A stretch of 64,000 nt of DNA, from the NCBI RefSeq assembly GCF_047238185.1, contig NZ_JBDFMI010000001.1, forward strand, positions 1,054,001-1,118,000, written 5' to 3'. Source of the stretch: Bacillus_AD sp047238185. Its GTDB lineage: Bacteria > Bacillota > Bacilli > Bacillales > DSM-1321. The notes under the pieces are model-generated. The model ran no database searches and was not told the origin of the DNA. It worked only from the letters and a program-made list of their open reading frames with translations. Shown piece by piece: positions 43,852 to 53,633 of the stretch (the first letter of the stretch is position 1; each line of letters starts with the position of its first letter). Both the position numbers and the translations under genes were made by a program.

Positions 43852-44997
43852 ATGGCACTGCCAAAACCTCATGGAGGATTTCTCATAGACAGGTACGATC
43901 CAGCGATGGATGTAACAGAGATCACAAAAGAAATTCATATTGATGCTGTCGCGCTGAGTGACCTCGAATTGATCGGTGTCGGATTATTCAGTCCGCTCAC
44001 CGGGTTCCTTGGTGAAAAGGAATATAGATCCGTTGTTGAAAATATGCGTTTGCCGGATGGAACAGTATGGAGCTTGCCTGTAACTTTGCCGACGGACGAA
44101 GCTACAGCCAGCATTTTGTCCACCGGGGAACGCGCGAAGCTTATCCATGGAAATTCGGTGTACGGCACTATCAACATATCAGAGATTTTCCGGCCCGACA
44201 TAAAAAAAGAGGCGCGTGAAGTATATAAGACGGAGGATGTCTCCCATCCAGGCGTTAAAAGATTATTTGAAAGAGGAAATGTCTATATCGCAGGCGAAGT
44301 GACACTGATCAAGAAGCCGGACCATGGAAGTGCTACTGCATATTGGCATGAACCTGCCAAGTCCAGAAAATGGTTTGCTGAAAAAGGCTGGAGCTCAGTA
44401 GTGGGATTTCAGACAAGGAATCCAGTCCATCGCGCCCATGAATACATTCAAAAAATCGCGCTTGAAACGGTAGATGGTTTATTCCTGAATCCATTGGTGG
44501 GCGAAACCAAAGCGGATGATATTCCGGCAGATGTACGATTGAAAAGTTACAAAGCTTTGCTGGAGGGCTATTATCCGAAGGATCGCGTGCTGCTAGGCGT
44601 ATATCCTGCAGCCATGAGATATGCCGGCCCAAGGGAAGCAGTCTTTCATGCTATTGTCCGCAAAAATTTCGGATGCTCCCATTTTATCGTCGGCCGCGAC
44701 CATGCAGGAGTCGGGAATTATTACGGCACATATGATGCCCAGCAGATATTCAGCCAGTTTACGGCGGAAGAGCTTGGCATTACGCTTCTCTTTTTTGAAA
44801 ACAGCTTTTATTGCCGTGCGTGCGAAGGGATGGCATCTGATAAAACGTGCCCGCATAGCGATGATCAACGTGTCATCTTATCAGGGACGAAGGTCAGGGA
44901 AATGCTCAGGAACGGAGAAGTTCCACCGTCAACCTTCAGCCGCAGGGAAGTGATTGATATTTTGATAGAAGGATTAAAAGAAGAAGCGAATGTATAA
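43852..44997 (+). CDS. sat: Sulfate adenylyltransferase (ATP sulfurylase)
   Basis: This 381-residue homo-oligomeric enzyme makes APS from ATP and sulfate. QTRNPVHRAHEYIQK (QxRNP and the HxxH-like motif), GDV-like VIVGRDHAGVG (here FIVGRDHAGVGNYYG) and FFENSFYCRACEGMASDKTC are diagnostic. ATG after AAGGAGTG, six bases after cysH. Confidence 0.95.
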   Translation: MALPKPHGGFLIDRYDPAMDVTEITKEIHIDAVALSDLELIGVGLFSPLTGFLGEKEYRSVVENMRLPDGTVWSLPVTLPTDEATASILSTGERAKLIHGNSVYGTINISEIFRPDIKKEAREVYKTEDVSHPGVKRLFERGNVYIAGEVTLIKKPDHGSATAYWHEPAKSRKWFAEKGWSSVVGFQTRNPVHRAHEYIQKIALETVDGLFLNPLVGETKADDIPADVRLKSYKALLEGYYPKDRVLLGVYPAAMRYAGPREAVFHAIVRKNFGCSHFIVGRDHAGVGNYYGTYDAQQIFSQFTAEELGITLLFFENSFYCRACEGMASDKTCPHSDDQRVILSGTKVREMLRNGEVPPSTFSRREVIDILIEGLKEEANV

Positions 44998-45009
44998 GGG
45001 GGGAAGGGA

Positions 45010-45609
45010 ATGACTCAATCGAAGCATTTGACTTGGCACCAAGCGTCTGTGACGAAAGCGGACAGATGCAGCCAAAACGGCCATGGAAGCTGTGTCCTTT
45101 GGTTCACGGGGCTGTCCGGCTCGGGCAAGTCGACAATCGCCAATGCCCTTTCACGCTATTTGCACCGGAAAGGCATATCTGAATACGTATTGGATGGAGA
45201 TAATATCCGCCATGGCTTAAACAGGGATCTGGGATTTTCCGACAGCGACAGGAAAGAAAACATCCGGCGAATCGGCGAGGTGGCGAAATTATTTGCCGAT
45301 GGAGGAACAATCGTCATTTCTGCATTTATTTCTCCTTTCTGTGAGGACCGTGATGCAGTGCGGGCGATGTTCGAACCGGGAGAATTCATAGAAGTGCACA
45401 TCCATTGTCCTTTAGACGAATGTGAACGCCGTGATCCAAAGCAGCTCTACCAAAAAGCGCGCAAGGGGGAACTTAAGGAGTTTACAGGGATTGATTCTCC
45501 ATATGAGAAGCCCATTAACCCGGAGATCACTATATATACTGAGAAGCTAACTGTTGAAGAAGCGGTATATCAGATTAGGCAATATTTAATAGATGAGAAG
45601 ATTATATAG
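45010..45609 (+). CDS. cysC: Adenylylsulfate kinase
   Basis: This 199-residue enzyme phosphorylates APS to PAPS. It has the P-loop GLSGSGKST (about 33-41), DGDNIRHGLNRDLGFSDSDR and the lid FISPFCEDRDAVR. Start after GGGGGGAAGGG. It is cotranscribed with sat. Confidence 0.95.
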   Translation: MTQSKHLTWHQASVTKADRCSQNGHGSCVLWFTGLSGSGKSTIANALSRYLHRKGISEYVLDGDNIRHGLNRDLGFSDSDRKENIRRIGEVAKLFADGGTIVISAFISPFCEDRDAVRAMFEPGEFIEVHIHCPLDECERRDPKQLYQKARKGELKEFTGIDSPYEKPINPEITIYTEKLTVEEAVYQIRQYLIDEKII

Positions 45610-45621
45610 GGGGTGGCAGTC

Positions 45622-47253
45622 TTGGGATATATCAAGCATTGGGCTGATAATGAAAAATTGAATAAATCAGAGCTGATGAAATTGGATAAGGATGGATTGA
45701 AGATTTTAGGGGATATTCCCTATTATGCTGCGAATGGATTTTCTTCTATTCCACGGGACCAATGGGATCTCTTTAAATGGGCAGGCCTATACTTGCAGCG
45801 GCCGAAGGAAGACGGGTATTTCATGATGCGTGTAAATGTTCCTTCAGGCATTCTGGATAATCGTCAATTAGAAGCGCTTGCCGGGATAGCCCGGGATTAT
45901 GGAAGAGGTGTCTTTGATATCACCACGAGGCAGGCGATTCAATTCCATTGGCTTGAAATCGAACAAATACCGGATATATTTTCCCGTTTGGAAGCCGTCG
46001 GCCTTTCCAGTGCTGGCGCCTGTGGCGATATTACACGCACAATAGTCGGCAATCCGATTGCCGGCATAGATCCGGATGAATTATTCGACACTTCCCAGAT
46101 TGTGAAAGAAGTCTATGATTATTTCCAGCGTAATGAAGATTTTTCGAACTTGCCGAGAAAATATAAAATGTCCATCAGCACCAATCTGAAAAACGCTGCC
46201 AATGCGGAAATTAACTGCATTTCCTTTACGCCCGCTTTGAAAGAAACCGGAGGAGAAACGCAGAAAGGCTTTCATTTGAAAGTGGGCGGAGGCCTATCTT
46301 CCCGCCCGTTTTTAGCCCAAACATTGGATGCCTTCATTGAACCCGAACGGACACTGGAGGTAGCGGTGGCTGTAACGACCATTTTCCGTGATTATGGCTA
46401 TAGAGAAAAAAGGCATTTGGCCCGTTTGAAGTTTTTAATGGCCGATTGGGGTCCGGAAACATTTCTGGAAAAGATCGAGGAATATACAGGGAAACTGCCG
46501 TCAAAAGGCACCGAGCCCGTCCAACAATGGAATGCAGGGTATTTTTACGGGATACATGACCAGAAGCAAAAAGGGCTGAATTTTTTAGGATTCAATGTAC
46601 CAGTGGGACGCCTCAGCGCCGATGAAGTTTTCGAAATCAGCTTGATTTCCCGCAAATATGGAAATGGAGAAATACGCACGTGCAATTCGCAAAATTTAAT
46701 CATTCCGAATATCCCTGCCGCGCATGTTGAGGCGCTTTTGAAAGAACCGGTGTTCAAACGGATTACTATCAATCCGAATTCATTCATAGGCCATGCTGTC
46801 TCATGCACGGGAATCGAGTATTGCAATCTTGCCCTTGTCGAAACAAAAGAACGGATGAGGTTGATTGCGGAGGATCTGGACAAGAAAATCAGTCTTGATG
46901 TTCCTGTGCGGATGCACATGATCGGCTGTCCGAATTCTTGCGGACAGCGGCAGATTGCTGATATCGGCCTGCAGGGCATCCAGGTCAGAACGAAGGATAA
47001 GAAGAGGATTGACGCCTATGAAGTCTATATCGGAGGCACGTTGAACGCAGGAGGGAAATTCAACGAAAAATTGAACGGTAAAGTGCCGACTGAACATCTT
47101 CCGGACGTTCTAGAGCAGTTATTGCTGCATTTCAAAGAGGAAAAAGCAGCAGGGGAATCTTATTTTGATTATGTCCAACGACTTGGCATTCCTGCCATTC
47201 AGCAATCCTACGACCGGATTTTGGAGAAGGAATTGGATGGCTTATCTATATAG
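45622..47253 (+). CDS. Ferredoxin-type sulfite (nitrite/sulfite) reductase
   Basis: This single-chain siroheme/4Fe-4S reductase of about 543 residues carries out the six-electron reduction of sulfite to sulfide. Two ferredoxin-like half-domain repeats are visible. The cofactor cysteines are in SCTGIEYCNLAL and GCPNSCGQ. It belongs to the NirA/Sir family rather than the CysI/CysJ flavoprotein pair of B. subtilis, so the donor is probably ferredoxin. The start is the TTG at 45622 after GGGGGTG; the GTG at 45613 overlaps that site. The sulfate operon context supports sulfite over nitrite. Confidence 0.88.
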   Translation: MGYIKHWADNEKLNKSELMKLDKDGLKILGDIPYYAANGFSSIPRDQWDLFKWAGLYLQRPKEDGYFMMRVNVPSGILDNRQLEALAGIARDYGRGVFDITTRQAIQFHWLEIEQIPDIFSRLEAVGLSSAGACGDITRTIVGNPIAGIDPDELFDTSQIVKEVYDYFQRNEDFSNLPRKYKMSISTNLKNAANAEINCISFTPALKETGGETQKGFHLKVGGGLSSRPFLAQTLDAFIEPERTLEVAVAVTTIFRDYGYREKRHLARLKFLMADWGPETFLEKIEEYTGKLPSKGTEPVQQWNAGYFYGIHDQKQKGLNFLGFNVPVGRLSADEVFEISLISRKYGNGEIRTCNSQNLIIPNIPAAHVEALLKEPVFKRITINPNSFIGHAVSCTGIEYCNLALVETKERMRLIAEDLDKKISLDVPVRMHMIGCPNSCGQRQIADIGLQGIQVRTKDKKRIDAYEVYIGGTLNAGGKFNEKLNGKVPTEHLPDVLEQLLLHFKEEKAAGESYFDYVQRLGIPAIQQSYDRILEKELDGLSI

Positions 47254-47452
47254 ATTTACAGTCGATTTAGGGAGCAGGCTGGTTACCGCCATCATCCATG
47301 CTGAAGATGATGATGCGGCCTTCACCCACCTCGATGTCGAATTGGAAAAGTATTATTTAAAAGTACCGGAAAAAGTCGTGGCAATTCTAAGAGAAAAGAA
47401 ACGATTAGGAAAACGGAGCGGCTATATACTTGATGGTGAGGAAGGGGAGTGA
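47237..47452 (+). CDS. DUF3906 small protein
   Basis: This 71-residue protein (MAYLYRFTVDLGSRLVTAII… KRSGYILDGEEGE) is of the DUF3906 type, inserted between the sulfite reductase and sumT. It overlaps the reductase end by 17 bases, with the GGAGAAGGA site inside the reductase gene, so translation is coupled. Soluble, ferredoxin-like in predicted pattern. Function unknown; placement suggests a helper of sulfite reductase or siroheme delivery. Confidence 0.78.
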   Translation: MAYLYRFTVDLGSRLVTAIIHAEDDDAAFTHLDVELEKYYLKVPEKVVAILREKKRLGKRSGYILDGEEGE

Positions 47453-47456
47453 GCCG

Positions 47457-48227
47457 ATGGCTGGTAAAGTATATCTTGTTGGTGCAGGGCCAGGCGATCC
47501 GGATTTATTGACTATTAAGGGGATGCGCTGCTTGGAGCAATGCGATGTCATTTTGTATGACAGGTTAGTCAATCCTGCACTATTAACGTTTGCAAGGAAG
47601 GATGCACAATTGATTTATTGCGGCAAGCTTCCCCAATACCATACGATGAAGCAGGAAACCATTAATTCTTTCTTGGTGAAATACGCCAAGAAGGGTTTAG
47701 CGGTTGTCCGCCTGAAAGGGGGAGATCCTTTTGTGTTCGGCCGCGGAGGCGAAGAAGCGGAAGCCTGCTTTGAAAATGGAGTCCCTTTTGAAATCGTCCC
47801 GGGCATTACAGCAGGAATCGCCGCACCCGCTTATGCAGGCATCCCTGTTACACACCGGGAATTAAGTAAAAGTTTTGCTTTCATCACTGGCCACCAGGCT
47901 GGCGGAGAAGAAGCGAAACATCAATGGAACCATCTTGCCAACGGTGTCGATACGCTCTGCATATATATGGGGGTATCCCATCTGCCGGATATTGTACGCC
48001 ATCTAATCGATAATGGAAAACCAAAGCAAACCCCGATAGCGCTAGTCCACTGGGGTACCTGCGATGAGCAGCAGACTGTCAGCGGGACTTTGGCAGACAT
48101 TGTAGCAAAAGTGAAGGCATCCAAGATTGCAAATCCTAGTATGATCATTATCGGCGAGGTTGTCACTTTGCAGGAAAAGCTGAATTGGTTCGAGCAGTGG
48201 CAGCCGAAAATCCCATCCGTCCAGTGA
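47457..48227 (+). CDS. sumT: Uroporphyrinogen-III C-methyltransferase
   Basis: This 256-residue SAM-dependent enzyme methylates C2 and C7 of uroporphyrinogen III to precorrin-2. It has KVYLVGAGPGDPDLLTIKG (about 3-21), RLKGGDPFVFGRGGEEAE (about 83-100) and VPGITAG. ATG at 47457 after GGGGAG. It supplies siroheme for the sulfite reductase upstream. Confidence 0.94.
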   Translation: MAGKVYLVGAGPGDPDLLTIKGMRCLEQCDVILYDRLVNPALLTFARKDAQLIYCGKLPQYHTMKQETINSFLVKYAKKGLAVVRLKGGDPFVFGRGGEEAEACFENGVPFEIVPGITAGIAAPAYAGIPVTHRELSKSFAFITGHQAGGEEAKHQWNHLANGVDTLCIYMGVSHLPDIVRHLIDNGKPKQTPIALVHWGTCDEQQTVSGTLADIVAKVKASKIANPSMIIIGEVVTLQEKLNWFEQWQPKIPSVQ

Positions 48228-48242
48228 AAAAGGAGGCCTATC

Positions 48243-48995
48243 ATGGAAAGTATTCTGTTCATCGGGCATGGTACACGTTCAAAGGAGGGTGCCCGAGAAG
48301 CAAAAGAATTCATTCAGAAGCTAATGGAGGAAATAACTGATCCAATAAAGGAATATGCTTTTTTGGAGCTGGCTGAGCCGACCATAGAGCAAGGTTTTAA
48401 AGCATGCATTGCACAAGGGGCTACTAGTATATATGTAGTCCCGCTTTTTCTTCTTGCAGCGGGCCACATAAAAGAGGATATTCCTTTTAGGCTTACTGCA
48501 CTGATGAAGAAGCATCCCGGGACTCAGGTGTTCATGGCAAACCCCTTTGGCGTGCAAGAATCCATCCTCGATTCGATTGCCGAAGAAATCGCCAGGGCGG
48601 CAGGCAATTTAACAGGCGAAGATGCCATCTTAATCGTTGGAAGAGGAAGCAGCGATTCCTCTCTCCAACATCACTTTTCTCAAATAACTGCTGGTATAAG
48701 TGAACGGACAGGGATAAACAATGTGCAAGCCTGTTATTTGGCAGCAGCAAAACCTGCCTTTCCATTAGCGATCACTGAATTAAACCGAACAACTACAGGC
48801 CGTCTGGTCGTAGTCCCGTATCTATTGTTCGCGGGCCTATTGTTGTCTGAAGTATTCTCAGTGGTGAAGGAAATGCAACAGACTGGCAATCAGACAGTGG
48901 TGACGGAGCCTTTATCGAGGCATAAAAGCATGAAGGATTTAGTGGTGGCGAAAGTGAGAGGGAAAGGAGTACAGTATGCAGCCCTTGGTCATTGA
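48243..48995 (+). CDS. sirB: Sirohydrochlorin ferrochelatase
   Basis: This 250-residue CbiX-type chelatase inserts Fe2+ into sirohydrochlorin to give siroheme. The metal-binding motif GHGTRSKEGAREAKEF (His 9) starts the first half-domain, and PLFLLAAGHIKEDIP carries the second histidine. ATG after AAAAGGAGG. It overlaps sirC by 20 bases. Confidence 0.9.
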   Translation: MESILFIGHGTRSKEGAREAKEFIQKLMEEITDPIKEYAFLELAEPTIEQGFKACIAQGATSIYVVPLFLLAAGHIKEDIPFRLTALMKKHPGTQVFMANPFGVQESILDSIAEEIARAAGNLTGEDAILIVGRGSSDSSLQHHFSQITAGISERTGINNVQACYLAAAKPAFPLAITELNRTTTGRLVVVPYLLFAGLLLSEVFSVVKEMQQTGNQTVVTEPLSRHKSMKDLVVAKVRGKGVQYAALGH

Positions 48996-49677
48996 TTTGA
49001 AAGGCAAAAAGGTGACCATCGCCGGAGGAGGTACTATTGCATTGAGGAAAGCAATGGTACTCGGTGATGAAAATCCCATTTTGACATTTATAGCCCCGGC
49101 CTTTTCCGACGGCGTGCTGGAGTATGCCAGAAACAATAAATGCCTCTTGATTGAACGGGAAGCGGAGGGAGAAGATTTCGCCGATTGTTTTCTGGCCATA
49201 ATCGCTACCAATGACCGGCAGGCCAATTCTTTGCTATCAAACGTTATTCCACACAACATTCTTTGCTGTGTAGTAGATGAACATAATGAAGGAAATGCCC
49301 TGTTTCCCGCGACTGTAAAACGCGGCCATCTGCAAATTGCGGTCAGTTCCAGTGGGGCCAGCCCGAAATTGACAAGAAAGCTGAAAAAAGAATTGGAGAG
49401 CCACTATGATGAATCTTGGATAGAATACAGCATTTTCCTGGCAGATGTCCGCAATGCAATGAAAGAAAAAGATATACTCTTCCAACAAAAGCAGGAAATC
49501 CTTGAAATGATCCTTGATGATTCATTCCGCCTGGATTCGAGGAATAGAAAGCGGATACTGGAGAGTCTGGATTCAATCCATCACTTCAATGGGCTAGCCA
49601 TATGTACTGAGAAAGGAACCATCGTCAGCAATGATATCGGAGACGATTCCACGGGATTAATGGAAAGAATAAGGTAG
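48976..49677 (+). CDS. sirC: Precorrin-2 dehydrogenase
   Basis: This 233-residue NAD-dependent enzyme oxidises precorrin-2 to sirohydrochlorin. It begins MQPLVIDLKGKKVTIAGGGT (Rossmann GGGTIA) and includes ATVKRGHLQIAVSSSGASPKLTRKLK, typical of SirC/YlnF and the CysG N-terminal domain. ATG after AAAGGAG. It ends the sulfur operon. Confidence 0.92.
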   Translation: MQPLVIDLKGKKVTIAGGGTIALRKAMVLGDENPILTFIAPAFSDGVLEYARNNKCLLIEREAEGEDFADCFLAIIATNDRQANSLLSNVIPHNILCCVVDEHNEGNALFPATVKRGHLQIAVSSSGASPKLTRKLKKELESHYDESWIEYSIFLADVRNAMKEKDILFQQKQEILEMILDDSFRLDSRNRKRILESLDSIHHFNGLAICTEKGTIVSNDIGDDSTGLMERIR

Positions 49678-49745
49678 AATGCAGGAATGTAAAGGGGATG
49701 TGTTCTTAGCAAGCCCGTTATGTATAGAAAGGTGGATTTTGATTT

Positions 49746-49787
49746 AGAGATACGGATGGGTTATCGATCTGTATCTCTCTTTTTTTA
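49746..49787 (+). terminator. Terminator of the sulfur assimilation operon
   Basis: AGAGATACGGAT pairs with ATCTGTATCTCT (one G-U pair), followed by T-rich sequence. Confidence 0.88.
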
Positions 49788-49894
49788 TGGAAATCGCAGC
49801 CGGAATGTACACTGTTGATTAAGATTACCAGCGCCATCCAAATGCGTTAAAATAGAAGGAGGAATACATACAGGGAAGTGAGTGATATATATAT

Positions 49895-50992
49895 ATGCTC
49901 GATATACAGGAATTGAAATTGCCGGCAGAAGGAAGAGTTATTGCTATATCCGATATTCATGGCGATCTGCCGTTGTTGAAGAGGTTACTGGCTAAAGTAA
50001 CATTCACAGAGGATGACATGTTGATCCTGAACGGAGATCTCTGTGAGAAGGGACCCGATAGCCTAAGTGTCGTCCGCTTTGCCATGGAGCTGATGGCAGA
50101 AAATCAAAATGTACATATTACGCAAGGAAATTGTGATGGCCTCGTCAAATATGTGTTTGAAGGAGATGAAGATATCCTGCAATACATGAAAAAAAGGCCA
50201 TTTACCATCTTGAATGAATGTCTGGCAGAACAGGGGAGAACAATTGCTGATTTCAAAAGCATGGAAGACCTGCAAGCTTTTTATCGGCCCTATTACGGCA
50301 AGGAATTTGATTGGCTATTGAACCTGCCGGTCGCTCTGGAAACGGAAGATTTCCTCTTTATCCATGCAGGAATCGAAAATCGCACAGATTGGCGGAATAC
50401 AAGTTTTGAATCAGCTGTTTCCATCCCGGATTTTTATAATAAAGGGCATCAATCCGAAAAAATAGTCGTCGTGGGCCATTGGCCTGTCGTCAATTATCGG
50501 GCAGAGACATTGAGCCATCATAACCCACGTATCGATTTAGAGAAACGCATCATTGCAATTGATGGAGGCAATCGTTTAAAGGTGGATGGCCAATTGAATG
50601 CGTTCATCATAACATGCCATCCAGGTAAAACCGTTTATTCCTATACTTATGTTGATTCATTGGAAAGATCGGCTGTCGTGAAGAAAAAACATGAGCTCAA
50701 GCAGATAGCCCTTGGAACAGTTACTTATCCTAACTATGAAATGAGGAAGTTAAGGGAGGGGACCTATTTTACTCTCTGTGAAAACGTTAAACTGGGCATT
50801 GAACAGCTTATAAAGAATGAATATCTGAAGGAAAAAGAAGGTGTGCTGCATGCCAATGATGATACAAGCACCACCCTTCTTCCTGTTGATGGGGGAGAGG
50901 CAGTGGCGATTGTTGATGACCAATGTACTGGGTATATGCTTGTAAAGAAGGAAGGAGCAGTCGGCTGGGTGCCCAAAAGCTGTTTTGAGTGA
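49895..50992 (+). CDS. Calcineurin-like metallophosphoesterase with C-terminal extension
   Basis: This is a 365-residue cytoplasmic phosphoesterase. The N-terminal domain (about 12-240) has the metal motifs SDIHGD (19-24), NGDLCEKGPDS (46-56), GNCDG (where GNHD is usual) and VVGHWPV, close to PrpE/ApaH-type serine/threonine or diadenosine phosphatases. The C-terminal 110 residues end in VDDQCTGYMLVKKEGAVGWV, a beta-rich SH3-like pattern. Single-gene transcript; a hairpin follows. Confidence 0.82.
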   Translation: MLDIQELKLPAEGRVIAISDIHGDLPLLKRLLAKVTFTEDDMLILNGDLCEKGPDSLSVVRFAMELMAENQNVHITQGNCDGLVKYVFEGDEDILQYMKKRPFTILNECLAEQGRTIADFKSMEDLQAFYRPYYGKEFDWLLNLPVALETEDFLFIHAGIENRTDWRNTSFESAVSIPDFYNKGHQSEKIVVVGHWPVVNYRAETLSHHNPRIDLEKRIIAIDGGNRLKVDGQLNAFIITCHPGKTVYSYTYVDSLERSAVVKKKHELKQIALGTVTYPNYEMRKLREGTYFTLCENVKLGIEQLIKNEYLKEKEGVLHANDDTSTTLLPVDGGEAVAIVDDQCTGYMLVKKEGAVGWVPKSCFE

Positions 50993-50997
50993 ATGGG

Positions 50998-51028
50998 GCC
51001 TTCGCTATAGTGGCGAAGGCTTCTATTT
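50998..51028. terminator. Hairpin between convergent genes
   Basis: A GCCTTCGC / GCGAAGGC stem with a seven-base loop is followed by TTCTATTTAA, a weak T tract. It probably terminates the phosphoesterase and LysR transcripts. Confidence 0.65.
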
Positions 51029-51907
51029 AAATAATTCAATAAAATCCATGGCGGTCCTGGATACATACCGATCATTCCTCCAAACGAGGGCAATGTTCGA
51101 ATAGACAGCTGAGTCGCTAATTTCGATGACTTTGACCCCATGAACCATGTGAGGGGGAACGGATGATCTTGGAACGATTGCAGCGCCGCCTATTCCAGCG
51201 GATACAAGGGAAATCAATACATTGACATCAGGGCACTCGCACAGAATATTAGGCTTCATTCCGATCTTTTCAAATTCATGGACTATTTCCTCGTAGAGGC
51301 CTTCTCCTTTTTCTCTATGTACAATCAATAAAGGAATCTCTCCTACTTCTTTTATGGAGATACTGTCTCTTGAATGCCAGTGATGCCAGTTCTCCGGTAC
51401 CACCAGCACATTCGGCACTTTGCCAAGCGCAATACTTGTAATATTCTTCATATGGACAGGCATATAAACGATTGCCAATTCGATATCTTTATTTTCTAAA
51501 TAATTGTCTATCTCGTATGGGTCGCCTGCAAACAGCTTGAACGATACGAGAGGATGATTTTCCTTGAATTGCTTCATTTTTTCCGGAAGGTAGGATACAT
51601 AGGCGAGGACCGAGCCGATTGACAGGACTCCCTTCATCCCTGCTCCGGTTTCCTTTACTTCAAGCAAGGAATCCTCGAATTGCTGTATTAGAAGTTTCGC
51701 CTTCTCATAAAAAAGCTTTCCTGCTTCAGTTAATTCCATAGTTTTTCCATTTCGCTTCCGTTCGATCAACGTCAATCCGAGTTCTTCCTCCATCATCTGC
51801 AGCTGCTGGCTGAGTGGCGGCTGGGACATATTTAATTTTTTTGCCGCGCGGGAAATCTGCCCCTCTTCAGCAAGCGACTTGAAGTAATGCAATTGTCTCA
51901 TATCCAT
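51023..51907 (-). CDS. LysR-family regulator
   Basis: This is a 294-residue LysR regulator with an N-terminal winged HTH (MRQLHYFKSLAEEGQISRAA; AAKKLNMSQPPLSQQL) and an effector-binding domain of type 2 periplasmic fold. The start is the ATG at 51907 after GGGGTGA. It is divergent from an aldehyde dehydrogenase across an AT-rich 113-base region, so it probably controls that gene in response to an aromatic or aldehyde compound. Confidence 0.85.
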   Translation of the reverse strand: MDMRQLHYFKSLAEEGQISRAAKKLNMSQPPLSQQLQMMEEELGLTLIERKRNGKTMELTEAGKLFYEKAKLLIQQFEDSLLEVKETGAGMKGVLSIGSVLAYVSYLPEKMKQFKENHPLVSFKLFAGDPYEIDNYLENKDIELAIVYMPVHMKNITSIALGKVPNVLVVPENWHHWHSRDSISIKEVGEIPLLIVHREKGEGLYEEIVHEFEKIGMKPNILCECPDVNVLISLVSAGIGGAAIVPRSSVPPHMVHGVKVIEISDSAVYSNIALVWRNDRYVSRTAMDFIELFK

Positions 51908-52020
51908 TTCGATCACCCCATACTATTATATATGTTTAAACTATATATTAATAATTATATTAATATTTTAAATATATATAATAGAGTGATAGAATTAAAG
52001 AGTTAAAAGGGGTGTTTATA
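51908..52020. promoter_or_regulatory. Divergent promoter/operator region
   Basis: A 113-base very AT-rich region with overlapping dyads around TATATATTAATAATTATATTAATAT (about 51942-51966), consistent with LysR T-N11-A operators shared by the two divergent genes. Confidence 0.4.
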
Positions 52021-53481
52021 ATGGGGATATTTGAAGGTTTGAACAAAAGTTTTTTAAATGGAGAGTGGACAGACGGAGCAAGCGGAAAAAGCTACGATAT
52101 TTTGAATCCGTTTGATGATTCAGTCATCTCCACTGTAAGCCTTGCTTCAAAGAAGCAGTTGGAGGAAGCATTTGAAACAGCAAAGCAGGCACAGAAAGAA
52201 TGGGGGAAAACGCCAGCTGACACACGCCGCCAGATCATGCTGAAAGCGGCTGGATTCTTAAAGGAACACCGTGATGAAATTATCGGGATTTTATCACATG
52301 AAAATGGCGGAACATTGATTAAAGTAAGTTTTGAATTTGACCTGACAATCGGAATCATGGAAGAAGCGGCCAAAATGGCAGATGAAGTCAATAAAATGAA
52401 CGAAGTGCCTTCAAGCATGGAGGATAAAGTCAACCATGTGTACCGTTTGCCGCTAGGGGTGATCTCTTCCATTTCACCGTTTAATTTCCCATTGAATCTA
52501 TCAATGCGGACAATTGCACCGGCAATTGCGTTGGGCAATGCGGTTGTCCATAAACCGGATATCCAGGTCAGCTATTCAGGAGGAATCATCATTGCGAAAG
52601 CATTCGAATATGCAGGCCTTCCAAAAGGGATATTTAATATGGTGTTGGCAGATTTGGACGAAATCGGCGACGGAATGATCACCAATCCGATTGCCCAATT
52701 GATCAGCTTTACAGGATCTACGGCAGTCGGAAGACATATCGGGGAAATTGCAGGCAAGAATCTTAAGCGTGTTGCCCTTGAATTGGGAGGAAACAATCCG
52801 TTTGTCGTGCTTGCAGACGCTGATTTAGACCGGGCAGTCGATGCAGCCATTTTTGGCAAGTATATTCACCAAGGCCAAATTTGTATGTGTGTAAATCGGA
52901 TCATTGTCCATAAAGATCTGTATGACCGCTTCATTGAAAAATTCGTAGAACGTACAAAAGCATTGCCTTATGGGGATCAAATGGATCCGAAAACAGTGAT
53001 CGGGCCGCTTATTAACAGCCGCCAGCTAGAGAAGGTCGAGAAAATAATTGCCGAAGCGAAAAAAGCCGGTACGAAGATGGCCCTTGAAGGCAAAAGGGTC
53101 GGCAATGTATTGACGCCGACTATTTTCTGCGATGTCAATAATGATGATCCAATCGCCCAATCGGAGTTATTCTCTCCTGTGGTTTCCATTATCCCGGCTG
53201 AAACAGACGATGAAGCAATCGATATTGCCAATGATACGATTTACGGATTAAGCTCTGCTATCTTTACCACAGATTTGGAAAAAGGGGAGCAATACGGGCT
53301 GCAAATCAATAGCGGGATGACCCATATCAATGACCAATCTGTCAATGATGCGCCTAATATTCCTTTCGGAGGAAACAAAATGAGCGGTGTAGGCCGTTTC
53401 GGCAATCCTTGGGTCATCGATGAATTCACGGTAGCCAAATGGATTTCCGTACAGACAAAATATCGGAATTTCCCATTTTAA
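52021..53481 (+). CDS. Aldehyde dehydrogenase (YfmT/vanillin dehydrogenase-like)
   Basis: This 486-residue NAD(P)-dependent aldehyde dehydrogenase shows SFTGSTAVGRHIGEIAG (cofactor), LELGGNNPFVVLADADLD (catalytic Glu) and HQGQICMCVNRIIVH (catalytic Cys). The IxMCVNR form and length resemble B. subtilis YfmT, which oxidises vanillin-type aldehydes. ATG at 52021 after AAGGGGTG; an in-frame GTG at 52012 overlaps that site. Substrate inferred only by similarity. Confidence 0.86.
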   Translation: MGIFEGLNKSFLNGEWTDGASGKSYDILNPFDDSVISTVSLASKKQLEEAFETAKQAQKEWGKTPADTRRQIMLKAAGFLKEHRDEIIGILSHENGGTLIKVSFEFDLTIGIMEEAAKMADEVNKMNEVPSSMEDKVNHVYRLPLGVISSISPFNFPLNLSMRTIAPAIALGNAVVHKPDIQVSYSGGIIIAKAFEYAGLPKGIFNMVLADLDEIGDGMITNPIAQLISFTGSTAVGRHIGEIAGKNLKRVALELGGNNPFVVLADADLDRAVDAAIFGKYIHQGQICMCVNRIIVHKDLYDRFIEKFVERTKALPYGDQMDPKTVIGPLINSRQLEKVEKIIAEAKKAGTKMALEGKRVGNVLTPTIFCDVNNDDPIAQSELFSPVVSIIPAETDDEAIDIANDTIYGLSSAIFTTDLEKGEQYGLQINSGMTHINDQSVNDAPNIPFGGNKMSGVGRFGNPWVIDEFTVAKWISVQTKYRNFPF

Positions 53482-53523
53482 TAGGGAACTGGAAAAACAG
53501 ATTATCGAAGATATAACTATGAC

Positions 53524-53557
53524 GAAAAGAAGGCTCTTTTATTGGGAGCCTTCTTTT
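53524..53557 (+). terminator. Terminator after the aldehyde dehydrogenase
   Basis: A perfect 13-bp stem GAAAAGAAGGCTC / GAGCCTTCTTTTC with a short loop. Confidence 0.85.
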
Positions 53558-53633
53558 CATATACATACATATGCCTGAAATGTGCTGTAGGGATTTCCCC
53601 GTTTTTGGAATGTCTATTAAGCTCCAGCCAAGG

